Assembly: GCA_964351365.1 (NCBI GenBank)
Contig: CAYGNP010000010.1
Location: 13,696-77,695 of the forward strand
Direction of reading: 5' to 3'
Length of the DNA stretch: 64,000 nt
Source: UBA1672 sp964351365
GTDB lineage: Bacteria > Pseudomonadota > Alphaproteobacteria > Micavibrionales > Micavibrionaceae
The notes below the pieces were generated by a model that saw only the letters and a list, made by a program, of their open reading frames with translations, had not been told where the DNA came from and ran no database searches. Positions 42,855 to 52,538 of this stretch are shown here, piece by piece. The translations under genes and the position numbers were made by a program. Position 1 is the stretch's first letter; every line of letters starts with the position of its first letter.

Positions 42855-44788
42855 GATGGACTTTTCTTTCTTCGTTCAATTAAATCTGTAACAACGGCGG
42901 GGTCTGCGAGTGTTGATGTATCGCCGAGATTGTCAAATTCGCCTGCGGCAATTTTGCGCAAAATACGGCGCATGATTTTGCCTGAGCGTGTTTTGGGCAG
43001 AGCGGGGCAGAGTAGCACATGATCCGGGGTTGCGATCGGGCCGATGATTTTGCGTACAGTCTGAATGATTTCCTGTGTTAGAGCAGATTCATCGCTTGGT
43101 GCGCTGCCCATGGGAGTGACGAAGGCGAAGATTGCTTCGCCCTTGATGGTGTGAGGAATTCCGACGACGGCGCTTTCTGCGATGTGCTCATGCTCGTTTA
43201 TGGCGCTCTCGATTTCTGCGGTACCCAAGCGGTGGCCGGAGACGTTCAGAACATCATCAACGCGGCCTGTGATCCAGTAATCGCCGTCTTTATCGCGGCG
43301 CGCACCATCGCCGCTAAAGTAATATCCGGGGAAATCCTTGAAATAGGTTTTCTCAAAGCGCTCAGTGTCGTTATAAACGCCGCGCATCTGCCCGGGCCAT
43401 GAGTCTTTGAAGCAAAGGCTTCCCTCACCCTCACCAGTTACTGGCTTTTTATCCTTGTCAATCAGGACGGGCTGTATGCCATAGAAGGGGCGCATGGCGC
43501 ATCCGAGTTTTAAGGGAAAGCTGACGAGCGGGGTGAGCAGATGTCCGCCGGTTTCTGTTTGCCACCATGTGTCTATGATAGGGCAGCGGCTGTCGCCAAC
43601 GACTTTATAATACCATTCCCAGGCTTCTTTATTTATAGGCTCGCCGACTGTGCCAAGGACGCGCAAAGATTTGCGGCTGGTTTTTTTGACCATGGCGTCA
43701 CCTTCTGCGAGGAGGGCGCGGATGGCTGTGGGGGCAGTATAAAAAATATTGACCCGGTGTTTGTCAACGATCTGCCAGAAGCGGGAGGCGTCCGGATAGT
43801 TTGGTATGCCTTCGAAGATGAGTGAGATGGCGCCGTTGGCGAGCGGGCCATAGACGACGTAAGAGTGTCCGGTGATCCAGCCGATATCGGCGGTGCACCA
43901 ATAGACTTCGCCGGCATTGTAGTCAAAGACGGTTTTGTGGGTCAGGCTAGCGTAGACCATATAGCCGCCAGTGGTGTGAACAATCCCCTTGGGTGCGCCG
44001 GTTGAGCCAGAGGTGTAGAGAATGAAAAGCGGGTCTTCGGCGTTCATCGGTTCACAGGGGCATTCTGCGTCTTGTTGCTTTGTGATGTCATGCCACCAAA
44101 TATCGCGTCCTTCTTTCATGGCTGTGCCTGTACCAGTATGTTTTAGGACGATGACAGTTTTTACATTTGGGCATGATTTTAAGGCTTCGTCGGCGCTTTG
44201 CTTCAAGGGAACCGTTTTTGCACCTCTATGCGCCTCATCTGCGGTGATGAGAATAGTTGATTTGCAATCGAGGATACGGTTTTTTAAGCTTTCGGGAGAA
44301 AATCCACCAAAGACAACGGCATGAACGGCGCCGATACGGGCGCAAGCCAGCATTGCGTAAGCGGCTTCGGGGACCATGGGCATGTATATGGTGACGCGGT
44401 CGCCTTTTTTGACGCCCCGTTCTTTCAGAGCGTTTGCGAGTTTGCAGACTTCTTCCTTGAGCTCTCCGAAGGTGATTTTTTTTGATTCTTCCGGGTTGTT
44501 GCTCTCAAAAATAAAGGCGGTCGATGTGGTCTTATCGGGAAGGTGTCTGTCAATGCAATTGTAACACGCATTCAGCACACCATCTTCATACCATTTAATC
44601 GAGACGGGCGTTTTGAAGCTTGTGTTTTTAATGATGGTTGGTTTTTTGAACCAGTGCAGACGCTCGGCCTGTTCTTGCCAGAAGCCCTTCGGGTTTTCAA
44701 TCGAGAGTTTGTATTTTGCCTCGTAGTCTTTTTGGGATGTGCGGGCGCGGCGCAGGATGTCTTCGGATGGTTTGTAAATTTGGCTCAT
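42851..44788 (-). CDS. acsA: Acetyl-CoA synthetase
   Basis: Activates acetate to acetyl-CoA through acetyl-AMP. The 645-residue protein has the adenylate-forming signature FILYTSGSTGAPKGIVHTTG, the core TWWQTETGG, YYFSGDGARRDKDGDYWITG, and the C-terminal catalytic and acetylation-site Lys in PKTRSGKIMRRILR. Length is typical of Acs. AAGGAG precedes ATG 44788. It lies 12 bases downstream of gpsA on the same strand and overlaps the CDGSH gene. Confidence 0.97.
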   Translation of the reverse strand: MSQIYKPSEDILRRARTSQKDYEAKYKLSIENPKGFWQEQAERLHWFKKPTIIKNTSFKTPVSIKWYEDGVLNACYNCIDRHLPDKTTSTAFIFESNNPEESKKITFGELKEEVCKLANALKERGVKKGDRVTIYMPMVPEAAYAMLACARIGAVHAVVFGGFSPESLKNRILDCKSTILITADEAHRGAKTVPLKQSADEALKSCPNVKTVIVLKHTGTGTAMKEGRDIWWHDITKQQDAECPCEPMNAEDPLFILYTSGSTGAPKGIVHTTGGYMVYASLTHKTVFDYNAGEVYWCTADIGWITGHSYVVYGPLANGAISLIFEGIPNYPDASRFWQIVDKHRVNIFYTAPTAIRALLAEGDAMVKKTSRKSLRVLGTVGEPINKEAWEWYYKVVGDSRCPIIDTWWQTETGGHLLTPLVSFPLKLGCAMRPFYGIQPVLIDKDKKPVTGEGEGSLCFKDSWPGQMRGVYNDTERFEKTYFKDFPGYYFSGDGARRDKDGDYWITGRVDDVLNVSGHRLGTAEIESAINEHEHIAESAVVGIPHTIKGEAIFAFVTPMGSAPSDESALTQEIIQTVRKIIGPIATPDHVLLCPALPKTRSGKIMRRILRKIAAGEFDNLGDTSTLADPAVVTDLIERRKKSPS

Positions 44789-44800
44789 CGATCATTCTCC

Positions 44801-45790
44801 TTATTCTTGTCCGAGAGGGCGATTTAACAATTCATGCAGCGCTGCGTTTACGGGTAGTGCCTCATTCACGCAGCGGTGAATCGTTTGGCAGATGGGTAAA
44901 TCGATGGCGTAATCATTGGCTAATTTATTGGCTGAATTTGCCGTATGGACGCCTTCAGTAACGTTTTTGCGTGTGCTCATGATGTCGTTTAGAGTTTTTC
45001 CTTTTCCAAGGGCGAGACCGAGGGAAAAATTTCTTGATTGCTCTGAGGAGCAGGTGAGCATCATATCGCCGATACCGCTCAGGCCCATGAAGGTTTCTTT
45101 TTGTGCGCCCATTTTTTCGCCAAGACGGGCGATTTCGGCAAGGCCTCTGGTGACCAGACTGGCGCGGGCGCTTTCGCCCATATCCAGGCCGTTTAAGATG
45201 CCGCAGCCAATAGCGATGACGTTTTTTAATGCTCCTGCAAGCTGAACGCCGATGATGTCATGTGTTAAATATGGCCTGAACATTGGTGTTGCCAGTGCGT
45301 TTTGCAGATGCTCGCCAGTTTTTAAGTCTTCGCAGGCCAGAGTCGTGGCAGCTGGTTTTCCCGAAGCGATATCGCGGGCGAAGTTTGGGCCGCTGAGAAT
45401 GGCGAGGGTGGTTTTGGGTAAAATTTCCTGTACGATCTGGCTTTGCATGTGCGTGGTTCCGGTTTCCAGCCCCTTGGCGCACAAAACAAGTTTGTGATTT
45501 TCCTTTATGAAAGGGATGAGATTTTTTAGTGTTGCGCGCAGAGCCTGTGCCGGGGTGACCATGAGTAATATTTCACTTTTTGCAGCTGTTTCAAGATTGC
45601 TGGTGGCGGTGATTTTATCGCTGAGGGGGATTGCGGGCAGGTAAGATTTATTCTCGTGCAGGGTGTTTATTTCACGGGCGAGGGCATCATTGCGCGCCCA
45701 TAAGCAGACTTGCTGATTATTGCTTGCGATTATCTGCGCCAGGGCGGTGCCCCATGCGCCAGCGCCGATGATGCTGATTGTGTTTTTCAT
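44801..45790 (-). CDS. gpsA: NAD(P)-dependent glycerol-3-phosphate dehydrogenase
   Basis: Makes sn-glycerol-3-phosphate for phospholipid synthesis. The 329-residue protein starts with the Rossmann motif ISIIGAGAWGTALAQIIA, followed by LCAKGLE, AILSGPNFARDIA and the catalytic Lys region VQLAGALKNVIAIGCGI. Its ATG overlaps the tsaD stop (ATGA). Normal family length. Confidence 0.96.
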   Translation of the reverse strand: MKNTISIIGAGAWGTALAQIIASNNQQVCLWARNDALAREINTLHENKSYLPAIPLSDKITATSNLETAAKSEILLMVTPAQALRATLKNLIPFIKENHKLVLCAKGLETGTTHMQSQIVQEILPKTTLAILSGPNFARDIASGKPAATTLACEDLKTGEHLQNALATPMFRPYLTHDIIGVQLAGALKNVIAIGCGILNGLDMGESARASLVTRGLAEIARLGEKMGAQKETFMGLSGIGDMMLTCSSEQSRNFSLGLALGKGKTLNDIMSTRKNVTEGVHTANSANKLANDYAIDLPICQTIHRCVNEALPVNAALHELLNRPLGQE

Positions 45791-46854
45791 GCCTTACCAT
45801 GGCGTGGGGGATGGGTTTCGTCAAGTGGCCAGCGGGGACGTGCTTTAAAATCCATGGGATCGCTCTGGCCGTCGCTCAGACGCTCGAGGCCTGCCCACGC
45901 GATCATCGCGGCGTTATCACCCGATAAGAAGAGCGGTGGGGCGTTGAGGTGCATGCCGTTTTCTTGCGTAAGAGATTCCAGTTTACTGCGAATAGTTTTA
46001 TTGGCCGAGACGCCGCCGCAAACAACCAGTGTAGGGCTTGGCGTTTTATATTCCTCTAAGAAGCGCCGGATTGCGTTTTTGCATCTATCAGCTAAAATTT
46101 CGGCTGATTTATTCTGCATGGCAAAGGCCAAATCAGCGATATCGTTTCTGTCTAGATCTCCAGGGGGGAGTTTGTCGATATGTATACGCACAGCAGTTTT
46201 AAGACCGGAGAAGGAAAAGTTGCAATCCTTTCGCTCCTTCAGCGGGCTAGGCAAGGGAAAGCGTTTAATTGCCGCGGCGGGATCTGAGCATTGTGCAGCC
46301 ATTGTCTCGAGGTTCGGTCCGCCGGGGTGGGGAAGCCCCATCAGTTTTGCGCTTTTGTCAAAACACTCACCGCACGCATCATCTAGTGTTGCGCCCCATT
46401 TTTCGTATTTGCCCAGGGCTTGTGCCACCAGAATTTGTGTATGTCCCCCAGAGACGAGCAGGACAAGATAGGGGAAGGGGATGTTATCGGTAAGGCGCGC
46501 GGTTAAGATATGGCCTTCCAGATGGTTTACGGCAATGAAGGGAATGTTTTTTGCGGCGGCGATGGATTTTGCGGCCATCATGCCGACCATAACCCCGCCG
46601 ATTAGACCGGGGCCGCAGGTTGCTGCTACGCCGTCTAAATCATCGAAGGCCATTTGTGCATCGCTTAGGGCGGCCTGAATGATTGTATTTAATTGTTCCA
46701 GGTGGGCACGCGCGGCAATTTCGGGCACAACACCGCCAAAGGCAGCGTGTGTTTCCAATTGACTCAGTACAATATTAGAGCGTATTTCTCTAGTATCGGT
46801 AACGATTGCAGCGGCTGTTTCATCGCAGCTTGTTTCAATGCCCAGAATGTTCAT
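45787..46854 (-). CDS. tsaD: tRNA N6-threonylcarbamoyladenosine transferase subunit TsaD
   Basis: Catalytic subunit for the t6A37 modification of tRNAs that read ANN codons. The start MNILGIETSCDETAAAIVTD and the metal-site motif NHLEGHILTARL (H-x3-H), then LLVSGGHTQIL, are diagnostic. From ATG 46854 it has 355 residues; the frame is open to a TTG at 46890, which would overlap hemC and add residues unlike the family. It overlaps gpsA by four bases. Only 25 bases separate its start from the divergent hemC. Confidence 0.95.
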   Translation of the reverse strand: MNILGIETSCDETAAAIVTDTREIRSNIVLSQLETHAAFGGVVPEIAARAHLEQLNTIIQAALSDAQMAFDDLDGVAATCGPGLIGGVMVGMMAAKSIAAAKNIPFIAVNHLEGHILTARLTDNIPFPYLVLLVSGGHTQILVAQALGKYEKWGATLDDACGECFDKSAKLMGLPHPGGPNLETMAAQCSDPAAAIKRFPLPSPLKERKDCNFSFSGLKTAVRIHIDKLPPGDLDRNDIADLAFAMQNKSAEILADRCKNAIRRFLEEYKTPSPTLVVCGGVSANKTIRSKLESLTQENGMHLNAPPLFLSGDNAAMIAWAGLERLSDGQSDPMDFKARPRWPLDETHPPRHGKA

Positions 46855-46879
46855 AACGTAAGAGATAAAGCCAGAGTGT

Positions 46880-47836
46880 ATGCCTGTCAAATCTGAAGAG
46901 AGATATCCGGATAAAATTGTGATTGGAACGCGTGGATCTCCTCTTGCGCTATGGCAAGCGGAAACCGTGAAGTCAAAAATAGACAGTATTGGTCAAAATA
47001 TTGATGTGTCCATAAAGATTATAAGGACTTCCGGCGATTGGCGGCCCGAGCAGGGAGAGGCACCTCTTGATCCGTCATGCGGGGGCAAGGCGTGTTTTGC
47101 CAAAGAAATCGAAGACGCTTTGCTGCGGGGTGATATTGATATTGCCGTTCATTCTATGAAGGATATCGAGGTTGATTTGCCGGAGGGGCTTTGCATCCCG
47201 TTTATGCTGCCGCGTGGCGATTTCCGTGATGCATTTTTGTCCAATAATACTCAAAAATATAAAGATTTACCAACGGGCTCTGTGGTCGGCACGGTCAGTG
47301 TGCGTAGGGCTGCATTTTTGCTTCATCAACGCCCAGACCTTAAGATTGTTCCATTGCGTGGCAATGTCGAGACCCGTATAGCCAAGGTGAGAGCCGGTCA
47401 GGTGGATGCTACGTTGCTGGCGTGTGCAGGGTTGGAGCGGCTTGGATTGCTACATGAAATATCGTCTGTAGTTGCGCTTGATGAAATGTTGCCTGCTGTT
47501 GGGCAAGGGGCTATAGGCATAGAGATGCGTGGACAGGATAAGAAAAAATTGTCTTTTATTGACCAATTTAATTGTCTTGAAACGCAGCTTTGTGTTACGT
47601 GTGAACGGGGTGTTTTACGAGCACTCGGTGGGTCGTGTCATACACCTGTGGGTGTGCTGGCGCAGCTGATTGATGGACAAATGCGGTTAAGTGTTCGCGT
47701 GGTTGCCCTTGATGGGTCACAAATTTGGTCAAAGGAAGAGTGCGCTGAGGTGGAGAATGAAGAGCAGGCAAGGCATTTTGGTGAAGGCATGGGAAAGTCT
47801 TTGAAATCAATCGTTCCAGCTGAGGTATTGGGCTAA
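46880..47836 (+). CDS. hemC: Porphobilinogen deaminase (hydroxymethylbilane synthase)
   Basis: Polymerises four porphobilinogen units in heme synthesis. The 318-residue protein has IVIGTRGSPLALWQAE at the N-terminus, HSMKDIEVDLPEGL with the substrate-site Lys and Asp, VVGTVSVRRAAFL, LPLRGNVETR-like VPLRGNVETRIAK, and the dipyrromethane-cofactor Cys in ALGGSCHTPVGV. First gene of hemC-hemD-mitofilin-like-hemY, a conserved alphaproteobacterial order. Confidence 0.96.
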   Translation: MPVKSEERYPDKIVIGTRGSPLALWQAETVKSKIDSIGQNIDVSIKIIRTSGDWRPEQGEAPLDPSCGGKACFAKEIEDALLRGDIDIAVHSMKDIEVDLPEGLCIPFMLPRGDFRDAFLSNNTQKYKDLPTGSVVGTVSVRRAAFLLHQRPDLKIVPLRGNVETRIAKVRAGQVDATLLACAGLERLGLLHEISSVVALDEMLPAVGQGAIGIEMRGQDKKKLSFIDQFNCLETQLCVTCERGVLRALGGSCHTPVGVLAQLIDGQMRLSVRVVALDGSQIWSKEECAEVENEEQARHFGEGMGKSLKSIVPAEVLG

Positions 47837-47852
47837 TTTTGTCCATAAATAT

Positions 47853-48563
47853 ATGCAGAAAAAGATCGTTATTACACGGGCAAGAGTGCAGGGACAGAAT
47901 TTTATTAATAAGTTTTGTGAAGCCTATGGTGATTCTTATCAAGGTTGTTTTTTATTGGAGCCGTTGACCGAGATTGATTATTTTCTACCTGCAAAAACCC
48001 ATATAGCCAATTATGATCGACTCATAGTTACTAGTCCAAATGCAGTTGAGGGTATCTCTGAAATTGAACTCCCATTTTATTGTGTAGGTGAGGGGGCGGC
48101 AAAAAAACTTGGTGGGCAGCCAAAATTTGTTGCGCAAGATGTCGATGATTTAAAGGCGGGACTTGAGACGGAAATTTCAACGCAACGGTTTTTGTATCTG
48201 CGTGGTCAGGATGTGCGTTGTGATTTGAAGAGTTTTCTTGAGAGACGCGGACATCGTGTTGATGAAGTTGTAACATATGATGCGCGCGCAGTTGATAAGC
48301 TTAGTGAGGGATTTCTGCAAGCAATGCATCATGGTGATATTGGCGCGATAACTTTTTTTTCAGGACGCGGTGCGCAAATATTTTCAGATTTATGCAGGGA
48401 TATTGTTTTTCAGAACCCTATTCATGCCTTGTGTCTGAGTGCGCGTGTGGTAGAATACGTACACTCAGATTTAAAGACATTTGTACGCGTTTGCGAGCGC
48501 CCGGATATGCAGGCTATGATGGATTGTATAGTCGAGATTTTAGAGAAGCAGAAGCGCGGCTAA
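47853..48563 (+). CDS. hemD: Uroporphyrinogen-III synthase
   Basis: Cyclises hydroxymethylbilane with inversion of ring D. Sequence conservation in HemD is low, but the 236-residue protein shows the family pattern: KIVITRARVQGQNF at the start, LIVTSPNAVEG, FYCVGEGAAKKLGG, FLYLRGQDVRCDL, and AITFFSGRGAQIFSDLC. It lies 16 bases after hemC, which supports the call. Confidence 0.9.
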   Translation: MQKKIVITRARVQGQNFINKFCEAYGDSYQGCFLLEPLTEIDYFLPAKTHIANYDRLIVTSPNAVEGISEIELPFYCVGEGAAKKLGGQPKFVAQDVDDLKAGLETEISTQRFLYLRGQDVRCDLKSFLERRGHRVDEVVTYDARAVDKLSEGFLQAMHHGDIGAITFFSGRGAQIFSDLCRDIVFQNPIHALCLSARVVEYVHSDLKTFVRVCERPDMQAMMDCIVEILEKQKRG

Positions 48564-48620
48564 TTTGTTTTATATAATCTTGATGTGGTATGGATAATAC
48601 AGAGCTTAAAAGGATGCGTG

Positions 48621-50243
48621 ATGAGTAAAGAGAATAAAGCCTCAATAGACCAAGCAGAAGCGATTATCGAAAAATTCGGTGGTATAAGACCGATGGCTGC
48701 GAAAACAAATGTTGCGGTGACGACCATTCAGGGCTGGAAAAAACGAGGTGTTATTCCCGCGACGCGCAAGAAAATGTTGATTGAGGCAGCGCAGGCACAT
48801 GCGATTGATATTAGTGATTATGTTCCTGAAGCAAAGGCTTTTGAATCTGTTATACAAGAGCCTGTTGTTGAGCAGAATATTCAGAAGGAAGAGGCGAGCG
48901 TAGAGATTACCCGGGAGATAAAAATCACCGAGCCGCCCGCAAAAATTAAGCCGGACCAGAATAATGACCTTGATGTGCCTGATACGATTCTTCCCAAGGA
49001 TCAGCGCGCGCCGCGCCGAGATGAGTTTGGGCGCCAAAACACATCTGAGACCTATAAGTCAGCGGTGCATCCAGAATATACGGAACTTGTTATTGAGTCT
49101 GAGCGTAAAGCCGTGACGAAAAGTGTTTTGATTGCGGCGAGCTTTTTTGTTGCGTTTTTAGGGCTTCTTGCCGTTATGCTCTGGCCGCATTACGAAGCCA
49201 TAGAGCAACGTGATTCGCGAATTTCCGAGCTTGAGCAAGAGCTTTTGGCAATTGAGTCAGATTTGACAGGGGTTAAGCAGCAGCAATCGAATTTTAAAGG
49301 ACTGGTGCCACAAGACTGGTCGCAGCAGCTGGAAGAGCTAAAGTTGCAGGCGGAGGGTCTTAAAGATAGAGCCTCAGAGGTGTCGCAATATGTGCGTGAT
49401 GAAACTAATCTGGATGAGCGTGTTGAGCAATTGCAGACCTATGTTTCCGAGGTTGTTAGTCAAAACGGTCTTTATGGTTCGCTGATGCCGCGGTTTGAAG
49501 GGTTGCAGGAAAGCTATGCCGGGCGAAGTGTTCTTGAGCGATCTGTTGATGCGTTGTTGCCGGTTTTTGCGCAGGCGCAAGGGCAAAGTGATGATCAAAT
49601 CAACGTGCTTATAGATCATGCACGCTCGCAAAATGAGGCTTTACAACAGACAATTGGGGCTGTGCCAAAGGAAGAATTAAAGGCGGCAGCTTTGCTTTTG
49701 GCTATGACGGAAGTTCGCGGAGCACTTAATCGTTCGGAGGAGGCGTTTGAGGGAGATTTACAATTGCTCATGGGTTTGGTTGGGGATGAAAATCCTGATC
49801 TTAACAGCGCGCTTGAGAAAATTGCGCCGCATGCCAAATCAGGTGTTCTGTCTGCCGGTGGTTTGCGGACTGAATTTCAAACCGTTGCAGGTGATGTGGT
49901 TGCAGCGTCGCTGCGTGGAGAGGAGGTATCGTTCTCTGAAAAGCTTTCTGCGCGCTTTAATGACATTTTGAAAGTTGAAAAAGAGGGCGAGCTTATCACT
50001 GGCACTGAAACACAGGTTAAAGTTCAAAAGGCTCAGAAGCTCATTGAAGATAATCGTTGGGAAGATGCGCTTGCGTATTTGCAAAAAAATCTGCGGGCAA
50101 AAGAGCTTGATCCGCTAAAGCCATGGATAAAAAAAGTTGAAGCTTCTTTATCTGCACGGGACGTACAGCGCGCCCTTGAAAAGGCGATTGACCTCAATTT
50201 TGGAGATGGGCTTCTAGGAGGCTCGGAGTTGTTGCAGGAATAG
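48621..50243 (+). CDS. Mitofilin/Mic60-like membrane protein with N-terminal helix-turn-helix
   Basis: A 540-residue protein in the heme operon. It has an N-terminal helix-turn-helix-like region (EKFGGIRPMAAKTNVAVTTI, then QGWKKRGVIP), an acidic and Pro-rich linker, one transmembrane helix near residue 180 (KSVLIAASFFVAFLGLLAVM), then coiled coils and a C-terminal mitofilin-like domain (NRWEDALAYLQKNLRAKELD, ending in VQRALEKAIDLNFGDGLLGG). Alphaproteobacterial Mic60 homologues are encoded between hemD and hemY and bend the inner membrane. ATG 48621 follows AAAAGGATG-like sequence; the frame is open from 48585. The helix-turn-helix at the cytoplasmic end is unusual. Confidence 0.8.
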   Translation: MSKENKASIDQAEAIIEKFGGIRPMAAKTNVAVTTIQGWKKRGVIPATRKKMLIEAAQAHAIDISDYVPEAKAFESVIQEPVVEQNIQKEEASVEITREIKITEPPAKIKPDQNNDLDVPDTILPKDQRAPRRDEFGRQNTSETYKSAVHPEYTELVIESERKAVTKSVLIAASFFVAFLGLLAVMLWPHYEAIEQRDSRISELEQELLAIESDLTGVKQQQSNFKGLVPQDWSQQLEELKLQAEGLKDRASEVSQYVRDETNLDERVEQLQTYVSEVVSQNGLYGSLMPRFEGLQESYAGRSVLERSVDALLPVFAQAQGQSDDQINVLIDHARSQNEALQQTIGAVPKEELKAAALLLAMTEVRGALNRSEEAFEGDLQLLMGLVGDENPDLNSALEKIAPHAKSGVLSAGGLRTEFQTVAGDVVAASLRGEEVSFSEKLSARFNDILKVEKEGELITGTETQVKVQKAQKLIEDNRWEDALAYLQKNLRAKELDPLKPWIKKVEASLSARDVQRALEKAIDLNFGDGLLGGSELLQE

Positions 50244-50306
50244 CCAAAAAATTGCCCAATAACTGGGTCGTGAATATAGATTGAAACACAAGGTCAGCCC
50301 CATATT

Positions 50307-51671
50307 ATGATCCGTACGCTTTTTACTCTTATTAAAATTATCATCGTGGTTGCGATTATTGTTTGGGTTGCGGAAAATCCTGGCACGATTTCAATCGATT
50401 GGTTGCATTATAAATTGACGTTTCATATTGGAGCGTTCCTCTTTACCCTGTTTATTTTGGTTGTTTTGGGCATTTTGATCTTTAGCCTGATTAAAACTGT
50501 GCTGGATTGGCCAAAAACTATGGCACGTTATCGTGAGATGACGGGTAAGGAGAAAGGCCTTAAGGCGGTTACGATTGGCTTAAATGCAGTTGCTGCCGGT
50601 GACTCGAAGGGGGCTTCGTATCAGGCTAAGCGTGCGGGGTTTTTTCTGGGTGAGAATCATGCTTTGGCCAAATTATTAGAGGCGCAAGCGGCACGACTGC
50701 GTGGAGAAGGGCTTGAAGCATCGCGTGCTTTTATGGCGTTGATGGAAAACAAGGATTGCTCCTTTCTGGGTGTGCGCGGTATGCTGCAGGCGGCGATAGA
50801 TCATGGTGATTATAACAGCGCGCTGGAATTTGGGAACCGCGCTCTTAAAGATTATCCGAAAACCGGATGGATTTTGGCTGTGGTTTATGATTTGGAAATT
50901 AAAGCGCGGCGATGGGATGAGGCACGTCATATTTTATATCGCGCCGAAAAACAGGGCGTAATTACGAGCGAGAAAGCCAATAGTGATCGCGTTGCGATGC
51001 TGCTCGCGCAGGCGGCTGATGCGAAATTGGAGGGTCATGAGGAGGTCATGTTCCGCTCACTTCAGAAAGCGCATCGCATGGATCCCTCTTCTATACCGGC
51101 TGTAGTGCGTTTAGGGCGTATGTATATTGAGCGTAAAAAGCATAAGGCTGCAGCATCTGTGATTGAAAAGACGTGGAAAGAAAAACCGCATCCGGATCTT
51201 GTTTCTGTCTGGGAAGAGGCGTTCAGGCCGGCAAGTGACAATGACCCGATGGGGCGCGTGCGGTGGTTTGAAAAACTGCTTTCCTTTAATCCGCGAAGTG
51301 TTGAGGGGCTGATGTCTCTGGCGCGTGTATTGATGCAGGAAGGTTTGTGGGGAGAGGCACGCAAATATCTCAAGCAGGCCGAAGCTATTCGCCCAAATGT
51401 TAATTTATATAAATTGTGGGCGCGCTTGGAGGAGCGGGCAACACATAATCATAGCGCGGCACGTGCCTGGTTGGAGATGGCTGCTGATGCACCGCGTGAG
51501 CGTGTATGGATCTGTAATGAAACAGGGCGAATATACGAGGAGTGGGTGCCAATTTCCGATCAAGGGTTATTTAACACAATAGTCTGGGATTTTCCACAGG
51601 GACGAATGTTTGAACCGTCATTGTTGGGTCATGCACCGCCGGGGGCAAAAAAAGCGTTAATTGGCCCTTGA
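50307..51671 (+). CDS. hemY: HemY-like inner membrane TPR protein
   Basis: A 454-residue protein with two N-terminal transmembrane helices (FTLIKIIIVVAIIVWVA and FLFTLFILVVLGILIFSLI) around the HemY_N signature ENPGTISIDWLHYKLTF, followed by tetratricopeptide-type helices in the periplasmic part (for example GDYNSALEFGNRALKDYP and RRWDEARHILYRAEKQG). The role in heme synthesis is not settled. Last gene of the hemC operon; it ends 10 bases before the convergent rhomboid gene. Confidence 0.9.
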   Translation: MIRTLFTLIKIIIVVAIIVWVAENPGTISIDWLHYKLTFHIGAFLFTLFILVVLGILIFSLIKTVLDWPKTMARYREMTGKEKGLKAVTIGLNAVAAGDSKGASYQAKRAGFFLGENHALAKLLEAQAARLRGEGLEASRAFMALMENKDCSFLGVRGMLQAAIDHGDYNSALEFGNRALKDYPKTGWILAVVYDLEIKARRWDEARHILYRAEKQGVITSEKANSDRVAMLLAQAADAKLEGHEEVMFRSLQKAHRMDPSSIPAVVRLGRMYIERKKHKAAASVIEKTWKEKPHPDLVSVWEEAFRPASDNDPMGRVRWFEKLLSFNPRSVEGLMSLARVLMQEGLWGEARKYLKQAEAIRPNVNLYKLWARLEERATHNHSAARAWLEMAADAPRERVWICNETGRIYEEWVPISDQGLFNTIVWDFPQGRMFEPSLLGHAPPGAKKALIGP

Positions 51672-51681
51672 TTCAAAGTGG

Positions 51682-52431
51682 TTATTTTAAGAGCCGGATC
51701 AGACGTTTCTTTTGGAGTTGAACGAGGGCGATTCCCCCTAAAAAACCACCCAGATGCGATTGCCAAGCGGTATTGGCGCTGATGAAGCCCAGTCCGATAA
51801 TCAATGTACACCAAAGCAGGATAAAGGGCATTGGCCCGCGCCTTTGTGTTTCAGGGCCGAGCATCCCTTGTTCGATAAGACTAAGAAAGGCGATTGCAAA
51901 TAGCCCGCTGATGGCGCCTGATGCGCCAATAACTGGCGCGGTGGATGCTGGAAATAAAAGGACATATGCCAGGTTTCCCGTCATACCACAGATTAAAAAA
52001 GCGATAGCGGTTGCTTTGGCGCCAAATTGACGTTCACATAAAATCCCCATGACCATCATCATGATACAATTAAAGAGCAGGTGCATCCAGTTTTCATGTA
52101 TCAATAAGGTTGTGAATGGGCCTATAAGCGCATGCCAATCCCAAGGCATATTGCCGGAATAAATTGCGGGAATAAAGCCGTATTTCATAATTAGATCAAC
52201 GCGCTGGATGCTATCAATCGCAAAGGCCATGATTATGTGGATTATGATAAATACGCTTAAGGTTATGCGCGTGAAGGGCGGGATGCGGTCCCAATTTATG
52301 AAGGGAGTCTTTCGTGCTTTTTGCTGCGCGCGGAATTGACGGCGAAACTCCTCTTCCTCTCGTTTTTGTTTTTCTTCACGTTCCGCAAGAGAAGGAAATT
52401 TAATTATTTTATCATCGTCATCAGCAGTCAT
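51682..52431 (-). CDS. Rhomboid family intramembrane serine protease
   Basis: A 249-residue membrane protein with six helices. The catalytic Ser is in APVIGASGAISGLFAIAF (GASG) and the His in WQSHLGGFLGGIAL; the HENWMHLLFNCIMMM stretch (H-x3-H-x3-N) supplies the oxyanion-hole region. An N-terminal tail of about 45 residues is highly charged (EREEKQKREEEEFRRQFR). Substrate unknown. It lies downstream of an unknown gene but is separated from it by a terminator. Confidence 0.92.
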   Translation of the reverse strand: MTADDDDKIIKFPSLAEREEKQKREEEEFRRQFRAQQKARKTPFINWDRIPPFTRITLSVFIIIHIIMAFAIDSIQRVDLIMKYGFIPAIYSGNMPWDWHALIGPFTTLLIHENWMHLLFNCIMMMVMGILCERQFGAKATAIAFLICGMTGNLAYVLLFPASTAPVIGASGAISGLFAIAFLSLIEQGMLGPETQRRGPMPFILLWCTLIIGLGFISANTAWQSHLGGFLGGIALVQLQKKRLIRLLK

Positions 52432-52471
52432 GCATGATTCATAGTGAGTTGAGAGTGCGGCGGCAAGTGTT

Positions 52472-52511
52472 AAAAAGAAACCGCCAAAGGCTGTTTGCGA
52501 TTGGCGGTTTC
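52472..52511 (-). terminator. Rho-independent terminator upstream of the rhomboid gene
   Basis: On the minus strand GAAACCGCCAA pairs with TTGGCGGTTTC (an 11-bp perfect stem, 13-nt loop) and is followed by five T residues. It ends transcription of the hypothetical gene at 52539-53213. Confidence 0.88.
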
Positions 52512-52538
52512 CTCGAAGTATGGATTTCGTTTAATGTG

